DNA from: Bin87 sp965220105
Lineage (GTDB): Bacteria; Chloroflexota; Dehalococcoidia; Lucifugimonadales; UBA3495
Assembly (NCBI GenBank): GCA_965220105.1
Contig: OZ244811.1
Coordinates: forward strand, 2,728,001 to 2,792,000
Direction of reading: 5' to 3'
DNA length: 64,000 bases
Shown here: positions 15,705-24,661 of the stretch, one piece after another
Layout: the number at the start of each line of letters is the position of its first letter
Numbering within the stretch: position 1 is the first letter of the stretch
Notes under the pieces: generated by a model
Told to the model about the DNA's origin: nothing
Seen by the model: the letters and a program-made list of their open reading frames with translations, nothing else
The model's database searches: none
Position numbers and translations under genes: made by a program

Positions 15705-16481
15705 ATGAACGTGTTGCGTATCGCTAAACTTCACCTGGCCCCGGTGACCGCCGACATTGCCCACAACCGGGAACTCGCGGAGCGAGGGCTCGTGAGGGCT
15801 GCTGAACTGGGCGCGGATTGGGTAATTACGCCGGAGCTGTTCATCACCGGCTACAAGTTCGCCGAGGTTATCGGCACGGACTGGATCCTGCCTCAACCCG
15901 ATCCGTGGATGCAGGACTTCTGCCGTCAGGTTGCCAGCCACGGAGTAACGGTGTTTCTGTCCCACCCCGAACGCGACCCGGACGCCGGGCTGATGTACAA
16001 CACCGTTTTCGTCATCGGGCCGGACGGCAACATCATCGGGCGGCACCGCAAAGTGAAGGCGTTGAAGGGTCCCGAAGCCTGGTCTTCCCCCGGCGCAGAG
16101 ATTGCGCCGATCGATTGCGGCGGCACGGCGGTGGGCGTGGTCATCTGCGCCGACGCCTACCAGAACGATGTCGCTGGCATCCTGAAGGATCGCGGCGCCC
16201 AATTGCTGGTATCGCCAGCGTCGTGGGGCCCGGGCGACTGTGGGCCGTTGGGCGAGTGGGAACAGCGCACGCTGGACACCGGGCTACCCATCATGGTGTG
16301 TAACCGCTCCGGCTGGGAAGCCGACGACCTGGACTTCACCGAAGCCGTCAGCGTGGTCGCCAGCGGGGGAAAACGGGTGTTGCAGGCCATTTGCGGCGAG
16401 GATTCCGCCGTCCTGACCTTCGAGTGGGACCTCGACGCAATGGCGCCGGTCTCCCAGGAGTACGAAACCCACTGGCTTTAG
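15705..16481 (+). CDS. Carbon-nitrogen hydrolase (nitrilase superfamily)
   Basis: 258 residues, one domain. The catalytic triad is visible: Glu44 in TPELFITGY, Lys116 in GRHRKVKAL and Cys148 in VVICADAYQ. The enzyme should hydrolyse a C-N bond (amide, carbamoyl or similar) through a thioester in the cytoplasm; the short length points to the amidase/carbamoylase branches rather than true nitrilases. ATG 15705 follows AAGGAGAGG at good spacing. It converges on the PQQ-repeat gene. Confidence 0.88.
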   Translation: MNVLRIAKLHLAPVTADIAHNRELAERGLVRAAELGADWVITPELFITGYKFAEVIGTDWILPQPDPWMQDFCRQVASHGVTVFLSHPERDPDAGLMYNTVFVIGPDGNIIGRHRKVKALKGPEAWSSPGAEIAPIDCGGTAVGVVICADAYQNDVAGILKDRGAQLLVSPASWGPGDCGPLGEWEQRTLDTGLPIMVCNRSGWEADDLDFTEAVSVVASGGKRVLQAICGEDSAVLTFEWDLDAMAPVSQEYETHWL

Positions 16482-16507
16482 GTGAGGGCAGAGTCGCCCG
16501 GTTGCCG

Positions 16508-17911
16508 TCAGTCCACGGCGTGCAGCATACCATCGCTGGTGCGGACCAACAGCCGGCCGTCGGCGTAGGCCGCCGGTAGCTCGACCGGAGCGCCCAAATC
16601 CAGTTGCCAGGCCACCCGGGCATCGTTGCGATCCAGAGCGTAAAGAATCCCGTCGCGGGCGCCGAAGTACACCCGGTCGCCCAGTACGATGGGGGAGCTC
16701 ACCACGGCGTCACCCGCCGTGAACCGCCAGAGGTCCTGGTCGGCGCCGGCATCACGTGCGTAGAACACCCCATCGCTGTCGCCCACGTAGTAAACGCCAT
16801 CAACGACGGCCGGCGAGCCGATCACGCCCTGGGATGATCGGTCCTGCGGGAAGAAGCGCCAGATGTCGCCCCGCTGGGCTGGCGGCGCTGGAATGAAGGG
16901 TATCTGCCAGATCCACAGTTGGAGCCAGGCGCGCTTTATCCAGAAAAGGCCTGGCATCCCTTTGACGGTGGCGTCGACCGCGTACAGCGACCCGCTGGAC
17001 GGGAAGTAGACCACGCCGTCGGCGATCACCGGCGGTCCCGACGCCGAACCGGCGGAACGGTAACGGAACCGCTGGCGACCCCGGTCGGCGTCCAGCTTGT
17101 ACATGTTGCCCTCGTCGTCGGCGACGAAGAGGTGGTCGCCGGCCACGGCCGGCGTAGTTTTGACGTTGCCCTTGATTTTCTTGCTCCAGAGCTTCTCCCC
17201 ACTCTGGGCATCCAGGGCATAGATCACGTTGGCGGCGGAGGTGACGTAGGCGATGCCGTCGTGCACCAGCGCCGACGCGGTGATGGGCAGGTCGGCCTGA
17301 AACTCCCAGACCGTTGCCCCGGTCTCCCGGTTCAGCGCCAGGATGCGATGATTGGTCTGTCCGGCGAACACCAGCCCGTTGTTGGCAACCGTGAGGGCGT
17401 GGTCCATCGGGCCCGGGGCCTCCACCGTCCAGACCCGCTCCCCGGTGGAGGCGTTCACGGCCATTATGGCGAAATGGCCGCCGACGAACACCAGCCCGTC
17501 CGCCGCCAGGGGCGCCGAGCGAGTAGGATTCCCGAGGTCGTGGGACCAGGCCAGCTCACCCCGGGGTTGGCGGTCAACCTCGGCAACGTAGCCGTTCAGG
17601 GCGCTGCGGTGACCCAGCATTGACCACTGGCCGGTACGAGACGCCGAAGTTGCCACGGTGTCGGGCTGGCCGACGAACCACCGCGCCGGATTGGGCAGGC
17701 TGAACCAGTAAATCCAGCCCAGGATCAGGACCAGGGCCAGGCCCCCGGCCAAGCCGCCGCCCAGTGCGAGTCGGAACCGGTTGCGGGACCGGTGGTCAAC
17801 CCGGCTGCGTTCGAACCAGCCCGGCAATCCGGGGCGCCGGTCGACGCCCGGCGATGCGGGCGTTTCGGGCGACTCGGGAGATTCCAGGGTCGAAAGGTGT
17901 AACAGAAGCAT
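16508..17911 (-). CDS. Membrane-anchored PQQ-like beta-propeller repeat protein
   Basis: 467 residues. A Pro/Glu-rich cytoplasmic N-terminus (~1-47) is followed by one transmembrane helix (LALGGGLAGGLALVLILGWI) and an extracytoplasmic propeller with at least six PQQ-type blades, e.g. ALDAQSGEKLWSKKIKG, ALNRETGATVWEF, AVNASTGERVWTVEAPG. This resembles BamB-like scaffold proteins more than quinoprotein dehydrogenases, since no dehydrogenase or heme domain is present. It lies ~100 bp downstream of dppC on the same strand but with no obvious functional tie. Confidence 0.8.
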   Translation of the reverse strand: MLLLHLSTLESPESPETPASPGVDRRPGLPGWFERSRVDHRSRNRFRLALGGGLAGGLALVLILGWIYWFSLPNPARWFVGQPDTVATSASRTGQWSMLGHRSALNGYVAEVDRQPRGELAWSHDLGNPTRSAPLAADGLVFVGGHFAIMAVNASTGERVWTVEAPGPMDHALTVANNGLVFAGQTNHRILALNRETGATVWEFQADLPITASALVHDGIAYVTSAANVIYALDAQSGEKLWSKKIKGNVKTTPAVAGDHLFVADDEGNMYKLDADRGRQRFRYRSAGSASGPPVIADGVVYFPSSGSLYAVDATVKGMPGLFWIKRAWLQLWIWQIPFIPAPPAQRGDIWRFFPQDRSSQGVIGSPAVVDGVYYVGDSDGVFYARDAGADQDLWRFTAGDAVVSSPIVLGDRVYFGARDGILYALDRNDARVAWQLDLGAPVELPAAYADGRLLVRTSDGMLHAVD

Positions 17912-18014
17912 GGCGCTGGGCGTAATAATAAAGGTAGGGGCGAAAAATTGCTCGCCCCTACCTCCGGTCCGCTACAGAATGTACGAAGGTGCTACCGTTT
18001 TAGACGTTGCGTTT

Positions 18015-19115
18015 TTAGACGTTGCGTTGTTTGGGATCCAGGTGATCGCGCAGCCAGTCGCCAAACAGGTTTACCGAAAGCACGACGAACAGGATTCCCA
18101 GGCCGGGGAAGAAGGACACCCACCAGGAATCGATGATGAGCTCGCGGCCATCGGCTACCATCAGGCCCCAGGCCGGGTTGGGCCGTGGGATGCCAGCGCC
18201 CAGGAAGCTGAGGCCGGCTTCCAACAGGATGACGAAGCCCAGCTGCAGGGTGGCCAGCACGATGATGGTATTGATCAGGTTAGGGAATATGTGCCGCAGC
18301 ATGATGCGGAACTGGGACGATCCGGCGACCCGTGAGCGGGCGATGAAGTCCTGCGTCTTGATGGCCAGCGTCTCCCCGCGCACGAGGCGGGCGTACCGGG
18401 ACCAGAGGAACAGGCACACCACGATCAGCACATTTTCGATTCTTGGCCCCAGCGTGGCCGCCAGCACCAGCGCCACCAGCACCAGCGAGATGGACAGGGA
18501 CATGTCCACCAGGCGCATCACTATGGTGTCGATCCACCCGCCGAAGTAGCCGGCCAGGATGCCCAGCACTGTGCCAATGATCCCGGAGACGAAGATCGCC
18601 ATGAGGGACACCACCAGGGCGAGGCGCGCGCCATGGACAATCCGGCTGAAGATGTCCATGCCGTTTTTATCGGTGCCCAGCAGGTATCTGGCCTGGCCGC
18701 CGGGCTTGACGACTATCATTAGCTGGTCGCCCAGCTGCGGCGCGACGCCTTCCGCCTGGCCCATCACGGAACCGTCGCCGATACGCACGGTGCGTTCGGC
18801 GTCGGAAAGTTTTATCTCGTTATGCCGGTTGTTCCGGTCGATCCGCTCCACCACAGTGCGAATGGAAATCTGGTCACCGGACCAGGACGGCGGCACCAAC
18901 CGGTCGTCCAGGTCGCCGCGTCTGGGGTCGTGGGGCGCGATCACGTCGGCAAAAACGGCCGGTATGATCAGGAATATCAGCAGCAGGGAAACCGGGATCA
19001 GGGGTAGGCGTTTGGCCTCCCGCATCCAGTGCTTGGCCCTGGATAACGCACCAGCGGGGGCAACCGCCTCTTCGGTAGGCGCAGCTGCGGGAACTGGAGA
19101 AGTGGTAATCGCCAT
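18015..19115 (-). CDS. dppC: Peptide ABC transporter permease, DppC type
   Basis: 366 residues, longer than usual (~290). TM1 (LIPVSLLLIFLIIPAVFADV) is followed by a ~80-residue extracytoplasmic insert (polar, VVERIDRNNRHNEIKL region) before the canonical LLGTDKNGMDIFSRIVHGARL and five further TM segments. The EAA-like coupling loop is SRVAGSSQFRIMLRHIFPN. It forms the inner-membrane channel with DppB. ATG 19115 has GGAGG upstream. It follows dppB by 76 bp. A 15-bp direct repeat (TAGACGTTGCG core) surrounds its stop codon. Confidence 0.93.
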   Translation of the reverse strand: MAITTSPVPAAAPTEEAVAPAGALSRAKHWMREAKRLPLIPVSLLLIFLIIPAVFADVIAPHDPRRGDLDDRLVPPSWSGDQISIRTVVERIDRNNRHNEIKLSDAERTVRIGDGSVMGQAEGVAPQLGDQLMIVVKPGGQARYLLGTDKNGMDIFSRIVHGARLALVVSLMAIFVSGIIGTVLGILAGYFGGWIDTIVMRLVDMSLSISLVLVALVLAATLGPRIENVLIVVCLFLWSRYARLVRGETLAIKTQDFIARSRVAGSSQFRIMLRHIFPNLINTIIVLATLQLGFVILLEAGLSFLGAGIPRPNPAWGLMVADGRELIIDSWWVSFFPGLGILFVVLSVNLFGDWLRDHLDPKQRNV

Positions 19116-19191
19116 GGTTCAATCCTCCGCCGTGTGCGGTCGCTGGTATGAAGATTCGCGAGTAATGTTTGGTAGGCGACGTAGACCGGCC

Positions 19192-20115
19192 CTACGTGTA
19201 ACGAATCCGAGGGTCCAAGTATGCGTAGAGTATATCCACCACCAGGTTAGCCAGGATGTAGATTGACGAGCCGATGATTACCACCGCCTGCAACACTTGG
19301 AAGTCCCGGCCTCTCACGGCGCCCACGGCCAGTTGGCCCACGCCCGGCCAGGAGAACACCGTCTCCACGATGACCGTGCCGGTGAAAAGTGAGCCTATAA
19401 TGATGGCGAAGTAGGTCAGGGGGGCGATGAAGGCGTTGCGCAGGCAGTGCTTCCAGACGACCTTCCACTCCGGGACGCCCTTGATCCGCGCCAACTTGAC
19501 GAACTCCGTGTCCAGCACGTCCAGCATGGACGACCGGATGAGTCTCAGCAACGCCGCCACCTGGAAGAACCCCAGGGTAAAAGCCGGCATGATCATGTGA
19601 GACAGGCCGCCCTTCCCGGAAGAGGGAAGCCAGCCCAGTTTGACGGCAAAGAGCCACAGCAGCATGATGCCCAGCCAGAAACTCGGCACCGATTGGCCCA
19701 GGAAGGCGATCGCCTTGCCCTGGTAGTCCAGCCAGCCGTCCTTGCGCGCCGCCGTGATGACACCCAGCGGCACGCCAAGGACCAAAGCGATGACCATAGC
19801 CAGCCCTCCCAACTGGAGGGTTGCCGGGAACCGGTCCAGCACCATGCCCATGGCGGTTTGGCCGCCGAAGGCGTAGGACTCTCCAAAGTCACCCTGCAGC
19901 GCGTTCCCCAGGAAGGTGAGGTAGCGCAAGTGCAGGGGTTTATCCAGCCCCCATTTTGCCTTCAGGGCGGCGATGTCCTCGGGTGTGGCTTCGCCCATGG
20001 GCAGCATCACCGAGGTGGCGTCGCCCGTGAGGTTGGAGAGCATGAACACGATGATGCTCACCAGCAGCACGGCGATAATGGCCTGTCCGGCGCGGAATAA
20101 TATGAACCGCTGCAT
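19192..20115 (-). CDS. dppB: Peptide ABC transporter permease, DppB type
   Basis: 307 residues, typical length. N-terminal MQRFILFRAGQAIIAVLLVS, the LTGDATSVMLPMG periplasmic loop, six TM helices and the coupling motif ARIKGVPEWKVVWKHCLRNA; it ends YLDPRIRYT as family members do. It pairs with the adjacent DppC. The first of the five binding-protein genes lies 94 bp upstream on the same strand, so SBP1-dppB-dppC probably form one operon with a hairpin between SBP and permease. AGGAGA precedes ATG 20115. Confidence 0.95.
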   Translation of the reverse strand: MQRFILFRAGQAIIAVLLVSIIVFMLSNLTGDATSVMLPMGEATPEDIAALKAKWGLDKPLHLRYLTFLGNALQGDFGESYAFGGQTAMGMVLDRFPATLQLGGLAMVIALVLGVPLGVITAARKDGWLDYQGKAIAFLGQSVPSFWLGIMLLWLFAVKLGWLPSSGKGGLSHMIMPAFTLGFFQVAALLRLIRSSMLDVLDTEFVKLARIKGVPEWKVVWKHCLRNAFIAPLTYFAIIIGSLFTGTVIVETVFSWPGVGQLAVGAVRGRDFQVLQAVVIIGSSIYILANLVVDILYAYLDPRIRYT

Positions 20116-20154
20116 GGTCGTCTCCTGGCTTCCCTGGCCTGGTTGGTGTCAGTA

Positions 20155-20182
20155 GCCGCCGAAGTTTATTTGCTCCGGCGGC
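20155..20182 (-). promoter_or_regulatory. Intercistronic hairpin between SBP1 and dppB
   Basis: GCCGCCG (20155-20161) pairs with CGGCGGC (20176-20182) around a 14-nt AT-rich loop, with no T-run. Such hairpins often stabilise the upstream mRNA so that binding protein exceeds permease; that role here is inferred. Confidence 0.5.
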
Positions 20183-20209
20183 AGGAGTCCAAAATTGGAC
20201 GGCTAGCGC

Positions 20210-22018
20210 CTACTTGACTGCCTTGGCGAATTCCAGGTGTCCGAACACACCGGTCAGGCTGCCGAACACGTACTCGGACACCTCGTCGGGATTGACCACC
20301 AGCGTGGAGCGGATGTTGACGATGGGAATAGTGCGGTAGGTGTCGTAGATATTGTCGCCCATCGCCTGAGCCAGCCGGTTACGCTCGTTGGTGTCAGTTT
20401 CCTCAAGCAGGCGGTGATAGGTGTCGTCGTACAATGAGTCTTCCATGTAAAGCACGCCTTCACCAGGCAGCCCGGTGTCCGGGTTGATAGCGCCGGCGTA
20501 GTAGTAGATGCGCGCGTTGGCGTTAATGGGCCGTAGTGTCTGCCGCACCGGCAGAATGAAGTGGGCATCATGCCGGTCCCGGAAAGCATCCAGGGCGCGG
20601 GCGAACTCCACCTCCACCAGCTTCGCGTCAATCCCGATGTCCTGGAAGGACTGGGCTACGGTCTGGGCCACCTCAATGGTTTCCGGCAGGCCGGGCAGAC
20701 TGCTTTGGTACACTTCCATGCTGAAGCGGTTCTGCCCATTGTCGCCAGGAAAGCCGGCCTCGTCCAGCAGTTGCTTGGCTTTTTCCGGGTCGTAGCCGTA
20801 CTTCTCGTCGAACTCGTCGACCCAGCGGGGGTTCCAGCCCTCCAGGGAGTCGTGGAAGATGGTGTTGTACATCGGCTCGCCGCGACCTTTGAACAGCTCG
20901 TTGATAATCTGTTCCCGGTTGATGGCCCGGTTCAGGGCCCTCCGCACCAGGACGCCCGTTTCGCCAGGAGCGTTCCAGGGTTCGGTGTCCGGGTTCCAGT
21001 TCACTTCTGTGACGTAGTACTGGCCCAGGGGGAGGATGGTGAGGCCCACGGTGGGCAGCGGGCTTTCCAGGATCTCCATACCCTCGTCGATGGCCTGCTG
21101 ATGCAAGACCTTGGGGATGTCCACCATATTGGCCTCACCGGTGAGCAGCATGGCCAGGCGGGTCAGGTCCTCGGGCGCCGTGGTGATCTTGAGATACTTG
21201 AACTCCGGATTCACCCGCCAGTGATCGAAGGGCACGGCCTCGTACTCGGTGAACTCTTTCAACTCGCGATTGACGAACTGAAAGGCTCCGGTTCCGGCCG
21301 GGCCGGTTTCAAACATGGCGTTGCCCTCTGCGGCGTGCTGCTTGGAACTGCGGACGGCGGTGCAGGGAATCACCAGGATGTTGAACCACCAGGACGCAAC
21401 GTCCACCTGCGGCTGGGCCAGGTTCATCTTGAAGGTGTAGTCGTCGATAACCTCCATAGCGCCGCTGTCGATCATCTCGGTCATGGAGTCAGTGCCCATG
21501 AACCGCTTGAGCGGCGCCTTGCAGCCAGCCAGGGGGTCCGACATCTGCTGGTCAACGGTCAGGATCACGTCCTTGACGGTGAACTCGCCATGACCGAAGT
21601 GGAACTCGACGCCCTGCTGCAGGTGGAAAGTGTACTCGCCGGCGTCCGCGCTAATTTCCCACTCCCGAGCCAACTGGGGTAGCACCGTGGAAACCCCCGT
21701 AGTCGGGGAGATGGTGGTCAAGTTTTCCCACATTGGGCGGAAGGGCAGGTGTCCGCTGCTGGTCGCCAACCAGGGCAGGTAGGTGTCCTGGGGCAAGGGG
21801 GTTACCGCCAAATGCAGCACCACGTCGCTGGTGGCCTCAGCCGGAACCTGAGTAACCGCCGGGGCTGCCGTCACATCGGCCGGCGCTTCCGTAGCGGCAG
21901 CGGGGACCGCATCATCAGCGGGGGCCGCCGATTCGCAGGCCACCACCATGGCCAGCGCCAATAGCGCTGCCAGAGGGAGTGCGAGTTTCCACAGTCGGGT
22001 CAGGGGGGAGATTGCCAT
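20210..22018 (-). CDS. Peptide ABC transporter substrate-binding lipoprotein (SBP5), paralogue 1
   Basis: 602 residues. Signal peptide ending in AMVVACES, so a lipoprotein, then an Ala/Pro-rich linker and a full SBP5 (DppA/OppA-type) fold: LAREWEISADAGEYTFHLQQ, NRAINREQIINELFKGRGEP, KAKQLLDEAGFPG. ATG 22018 follows GGAGG; the longer frame to 22054 has no better site. It is the closest of five tandem paralogues to dppB/dppC and the only one adjacent to permeases. It captures peptides or similar ligands outside the membrane. Its own promoter lies at 22182-22210. Confidence 0.93.
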   Translation of the reverse strand: MAISPLTRLWKLALPLAALLALAMVVACESAAPADDAVPAAATEAPADVTAAPAVTQVPAEATSDVVLHLAVTPLPQDTYLPWLATSSGHLPFRPMWENLTTISPTTGVSTVLPQLAREWEISADAGEYTFHLQQGVEFHFGHGEFTVKDVILTVDQQMSDPLAGCKAPLKRFMGTDSMTEMIDSGAMEVIDDYTFKMNLAQPQVDVASWWFNILVIPCTAVRSSKQHAAEGNAMFETGPAGTGAFQFVNRELKEFTEYEAVPFDHWRVNPEFKYLKITTAPEDLTRLAMLLTGEANMVDIPKVLHQQAIDEGMEILESPLPTVGLTILPLGQYYVTEVNWNPDTEPWNAPGETGVLVRRALNRAINREQIINELFKGRGEPMYNTIFHDSLEGWNPRWVDEFDEKYGYDPEKAKQLLDEAGFPGDNGQNRFSMEVYQSSLPGLPETIEVAQTVAQSFQDIGIDAKLVEVEFARALDAFRDRHDAHFILPVRQTLRPINANARIYYYAGAINPDTGLPGEGVLYMEDSLYDDTYHRLLEETDTNERNRLAQAMGDNIYDTYRTIPIVNIRSTLVVNPDEVSEYVFGSLTGVFGHLEFAKAVK

Positions 22019-22181
22019 GTACGTACCTCCGGTGATTGACGGGGATGCGTGCACAATGTCCAGATCAGATACGGGATATACGCGATAGGGTTACCGCTGG
22101 ATGTAGTGAAGCAACCTCGAATGTTGGCAAATCTTATGGAATTAACGCTAATCAAGACCTTTTGACGGCGTATGCCGCCCA

Positions 22182-22210
22182 ACATTAGCACCCGCAACTT
22201 GCGATGTCAA
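22182..22210 (-). promoter_or_regulatory. Sigma-70-type promoter of SBP1
   Basis: On the - strand: TTGACA (22205-22210), 17-bp spacer ending TGC, then TAATGT (22182-22187). It is embedded in GATAATTGACA and gives a leader of about 155 nt. The same layout precedes all five SBP genes. Confidence 0.75.
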
Positions 22211-22273
22211 TTATCGCGAATCGAAATACAGATTTCTGGTCAGAATGCGTGTTCTTGCGGTCACGGTGGCATT

Positions 22274-22300
22274 GGGGGCGGGTCTGCTGGACCCGCCCCC
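22274..22300 (-). terminator. Strong hairpin after SBP2
   Basis: An 11-bp perfect GC stem (GGGGGCGGGTC/GACCCGCCCCC) with a 5-nt loop, 20 bp past the SBP2 stop. No clear T-run follows, so termination is less certain than at the other SBP genes. Confidence 0.5.
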
Positions 22301-22319
22301 TTGATTACCCTTTGAGGAT

Positions 22320-24131
22320 TTAGCGAGCTGACTTGGCGTACTCCAGGTGACCGAATACACCGGTGAGGCTGCCGAACTCGTACTCGGCGACCTCCTCGGG
22401 GTTCACCACCAAGGTGGCCCGCAGGTTCACGATGGGTATGGTGCGGTAAGTGTCGTAGATGTCGTCGCCCATCCAGCGGACGAGGCGGGCCCGCTCTTCC
22501 GGATTGGTCTCCACCAGCAACGCTTCGTAGGCTTCGTCGTAGATGGGACTCTCCATGTAGGCAACGCCGCCGTTGGGCAGGCCGGTATCCGGATTGATCG
22601 GCCCGGTGTAGTAGTAGATGCGGGCATTGGCGTTGATCTGCCGAATGGTCTGGCGCACGGGCAGGACGAAGTGGGCGTCGTGGAGGTCGCGGAAGGCATC
22701 CAGGGCGCGTGCGAACTCAACTTCCACCAGCTTGGTGTCGATGCCAATGTCCTCAAAAGACTGCGCCACGGTCTGCGCCACCTCGATGGTTTCCGGCAGG
22801 CCGGGCAGGCTGCTCTGCCAAACCTCCACGCTGAAACGGTTCTGGCCGTTGTCGCCGGGGAAGCCGGCCTGGTCCAGCAGCTGTTTGGCCCGCTCGGGAT
22901 CGTAGCCGTACTTCTCGCCGAACTCTTCCTCCCAGCGGGGGTTCCAGCCCTCCAGCGATTGGTGGAAGATGGTGTTGTACATGGGTTCGCCGCGGCCCTT
23001 GAACAGCTCGTTGATGATCTGATCCCGGTTGATGGCCCGGTTCATGGCCTCACGAACCAGGTTGCCGGTCTCGCCAGGAGCAGTCCAGGGCTCGGTGTCC
23101 GGGTTCCAGTTGACCTCACTCACGTAATACTGGCCGAAGGGCATGATGGTAAGGCCAACGGTAGGCAGCGGGCTTTCGAAAACCTCCATGCCCTCGTCAA
23201 TGGCCTGCTGGTGCAGCACCTTGGGAACGTCCACCATGTTGGCCTCGCCGGTGAGCAGCATGGCCAGCCGGGTCAGGTCCTCGGGCGCGGTGGTGATCTT
23301 GAGGTGGTCGAATTCCGGATTCACCCGCCAGTGGTCGAAGGGGACGGCATCGTACTCGGTGAACTCCTTGAGTTCCCGGGTTACGAATTGGTAACCGCCG
23401 GTGCCGGCGGGCCCGCTCTCGAACATGGCGTCTCCTTCGGCGGCGTGTTGCGCCGAACTGCGGACGGCGGCGCAGGGCACCACCAGGATGTTGAACCACC
23501 AGTCGGCCACGTCCACCTGGGGCTGCGCCAAACGCATGGTGAAGGTGTAGTCGTCAATGACGTCCATGTCGCCGTTGGCGATCATCTCGGTCATCGAGTC
23601 GGCGCCCATGAACCGCTTGAGCGGCGCTTTGCAGCCGGCCAGCGGGTCGGACATCTGTTGGTCCACCGTGAAGATGACGTCCTTGACGGTGAACTGGCCG
23701 TGGCCGAAGTGGAATTCCACCCCCTGTTGCAGGTGGAAGGTGTATTCGCTGGCGTCCGGGCTGACTTCCCAGCTGCTGGCCAACTGGGGCAGGATGGTGG
23801 ACACGCCGGTTGCCGGGCTGATGGTGGTCAGGTTTTCCCACATGGGGCGGAACACCAGGTGTCCGCTGCTGGTGGCCAGCCAGGGGAAGAAGGTGTCCTG
23901 GGGTAGCGGCGTGACGGCCAGGTGCAACGAAGTTTCGCTGGCAGCCTCGGCTGGCACCGGAGTCGGTTCCGCCGCGGAAGTGGCGTCGCCGCTGGCGGGC
24001 GCCGCCCCGGTCGTCGCGCCGCCTTGCTCGGCAGGGGCCGCCGACTCGCAGGCCAGCGCCGACGCTAGGGCGAGCAGCAGTAACAGGGAAAAGGTGATAC
24101 GTGGGAGACGGGAACTGCGAGGGAATACCAT
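22320..24131 (-). CDS. Peptide ABC transporter substrate-binding lipoprotein (SBP5), paralogue 2
   Basis: 603 residues with lipobox SALACES and the same domain order as its neighbours. Diagnostic stretches: TISPATGVSTILPQLASSWE, GFPGDNGQNRFSVEVWQSSL and C-terminal SLTGVFGHLEYAKSAR. ATG 24131 is preceded by GGAGG. It is a stand-alone unit: promoter at 24307-24335, hairpin right after the stop, and no permease attached, so it must share the DppBC channel. Differences from paralogue 1 are concentrated in the linker and in scattered ligand-lobe positions. Confidence 0.92.
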   Translation of the reverse strand: MVFPRSSRLPRITFSLLLLLALASALACESAAPAEQGGATTGAAPASGDATSAAEPTPVPAEAASETSLHLAVTPLPQDTFFPWLATSSGHLVFRPMWENLTTISPATGVSTILPQLASSWEVSPDASEYTFHLQQGVEFHFGHGQFTVKDVIFTVDQQMSDPLAGCKAPLKRFMGADSMTEMIANGDMDVIDDYTFTMRLAQPQVDVADWWFNILVVPCAAVRSSAQHAAEGDAMFESGPAGTGGYQFVTRELKEFTEYDAVPFDHWRVNPEFDHLKITTAPEDLTRLAMLLTGEANMVDVPKVLHQQAIDEGMEVFESPLPTVGLTIMPFGQYYVSEVNWNPDTEPWTAPGETGNLVREAMNRAINRDQIINELFKGRGEPMYNTIFHQSLEGWNPRWEEEFGEKYGYDPERAKQLLDQAGFPGDNGQNRFSVEVWQSSLPGLPETIEVAQTVAQSFEDIGIDTKLVEVEFARALDAFRDLHDAHFVLPVRQTIRQINANARIYYYTGPINPDTGLPNGGVAYMESPIYDEAYEALLVETNPEERARLVRWMGDDIYDTYRTIPIVNLRATLVVNPEEVAEYEFGSLTGVFGHLEYAKSAR

Positions 24132-24306
24132 GTGGATACCTCCGTACAAATATCTCTATCGTTCGTCAGATGTTCACGTGTTGATTCGTTATCGAATCGA
24201 ATCCTGCTATTTGCCGATGCCGTCGATCTCTGATTTCTGGTTCGCCTGACGGCGCTTGTCCACCAGAGCGGACCGAAAGCCGAGTCGCCGGCGCATTCGG
24301 CGCAAA

Positions 24307-24335
24307 ACGTTAGCACCGGCAAAACGCCATGTCAA
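24307..24335 (-). promoter_or_regulatory. Sigma-70-type promoter of SBP2
   Basis: TTGACA (24330-24335), 17-bp spacer ending TGC, TAACGT (24307-24312), - strand. It shares GATAATTGACA and the TAACGTTTTGCGC start region with the other SBP promoters. Between 24336 and 24596 I see no gene. Confidence 0.75.
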
Positions 24336-24596
24336 TTATCAATTGTTTAGATATCAAGACCAATGAAACATAAATATTCAATGCCATTTCTTACGAATTT
24401 AGCGCACTTGGTATCGATTATTATCCGGTTGGCAGACTTACGTGGAGTGCTTCAATAACCGGACTGCGTCGAGCGCCTGCCGGTCCGGCGCGCAGGATTA
24501 TCGCCGGTACTTGCCAATTACCCGGCTGCATCGTGTGGGCGCGACATATTCCGCGGGCCGATGCCTGGCCATAGCGGACGACATCGCTCGTCCTTT

Positions 24597-24635
24597 GCAA
24601 AAACGAACGGGGACGGCTCTCGCGAACCGTCCCCG
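24597..24635 (-). terminator. Rho-independent terminator of SBP3
   Basis: CGGGGACGG/CCGTCCCCG stem (24608-24635) followed on the - strand by TTCGTTTTTG. It begins about 27 bp past the SBP3 stop codon. Confidence 0.8.
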
Positions 24636-24661
24636 ATACCGGCGTGACCATTCGTAGGGGT

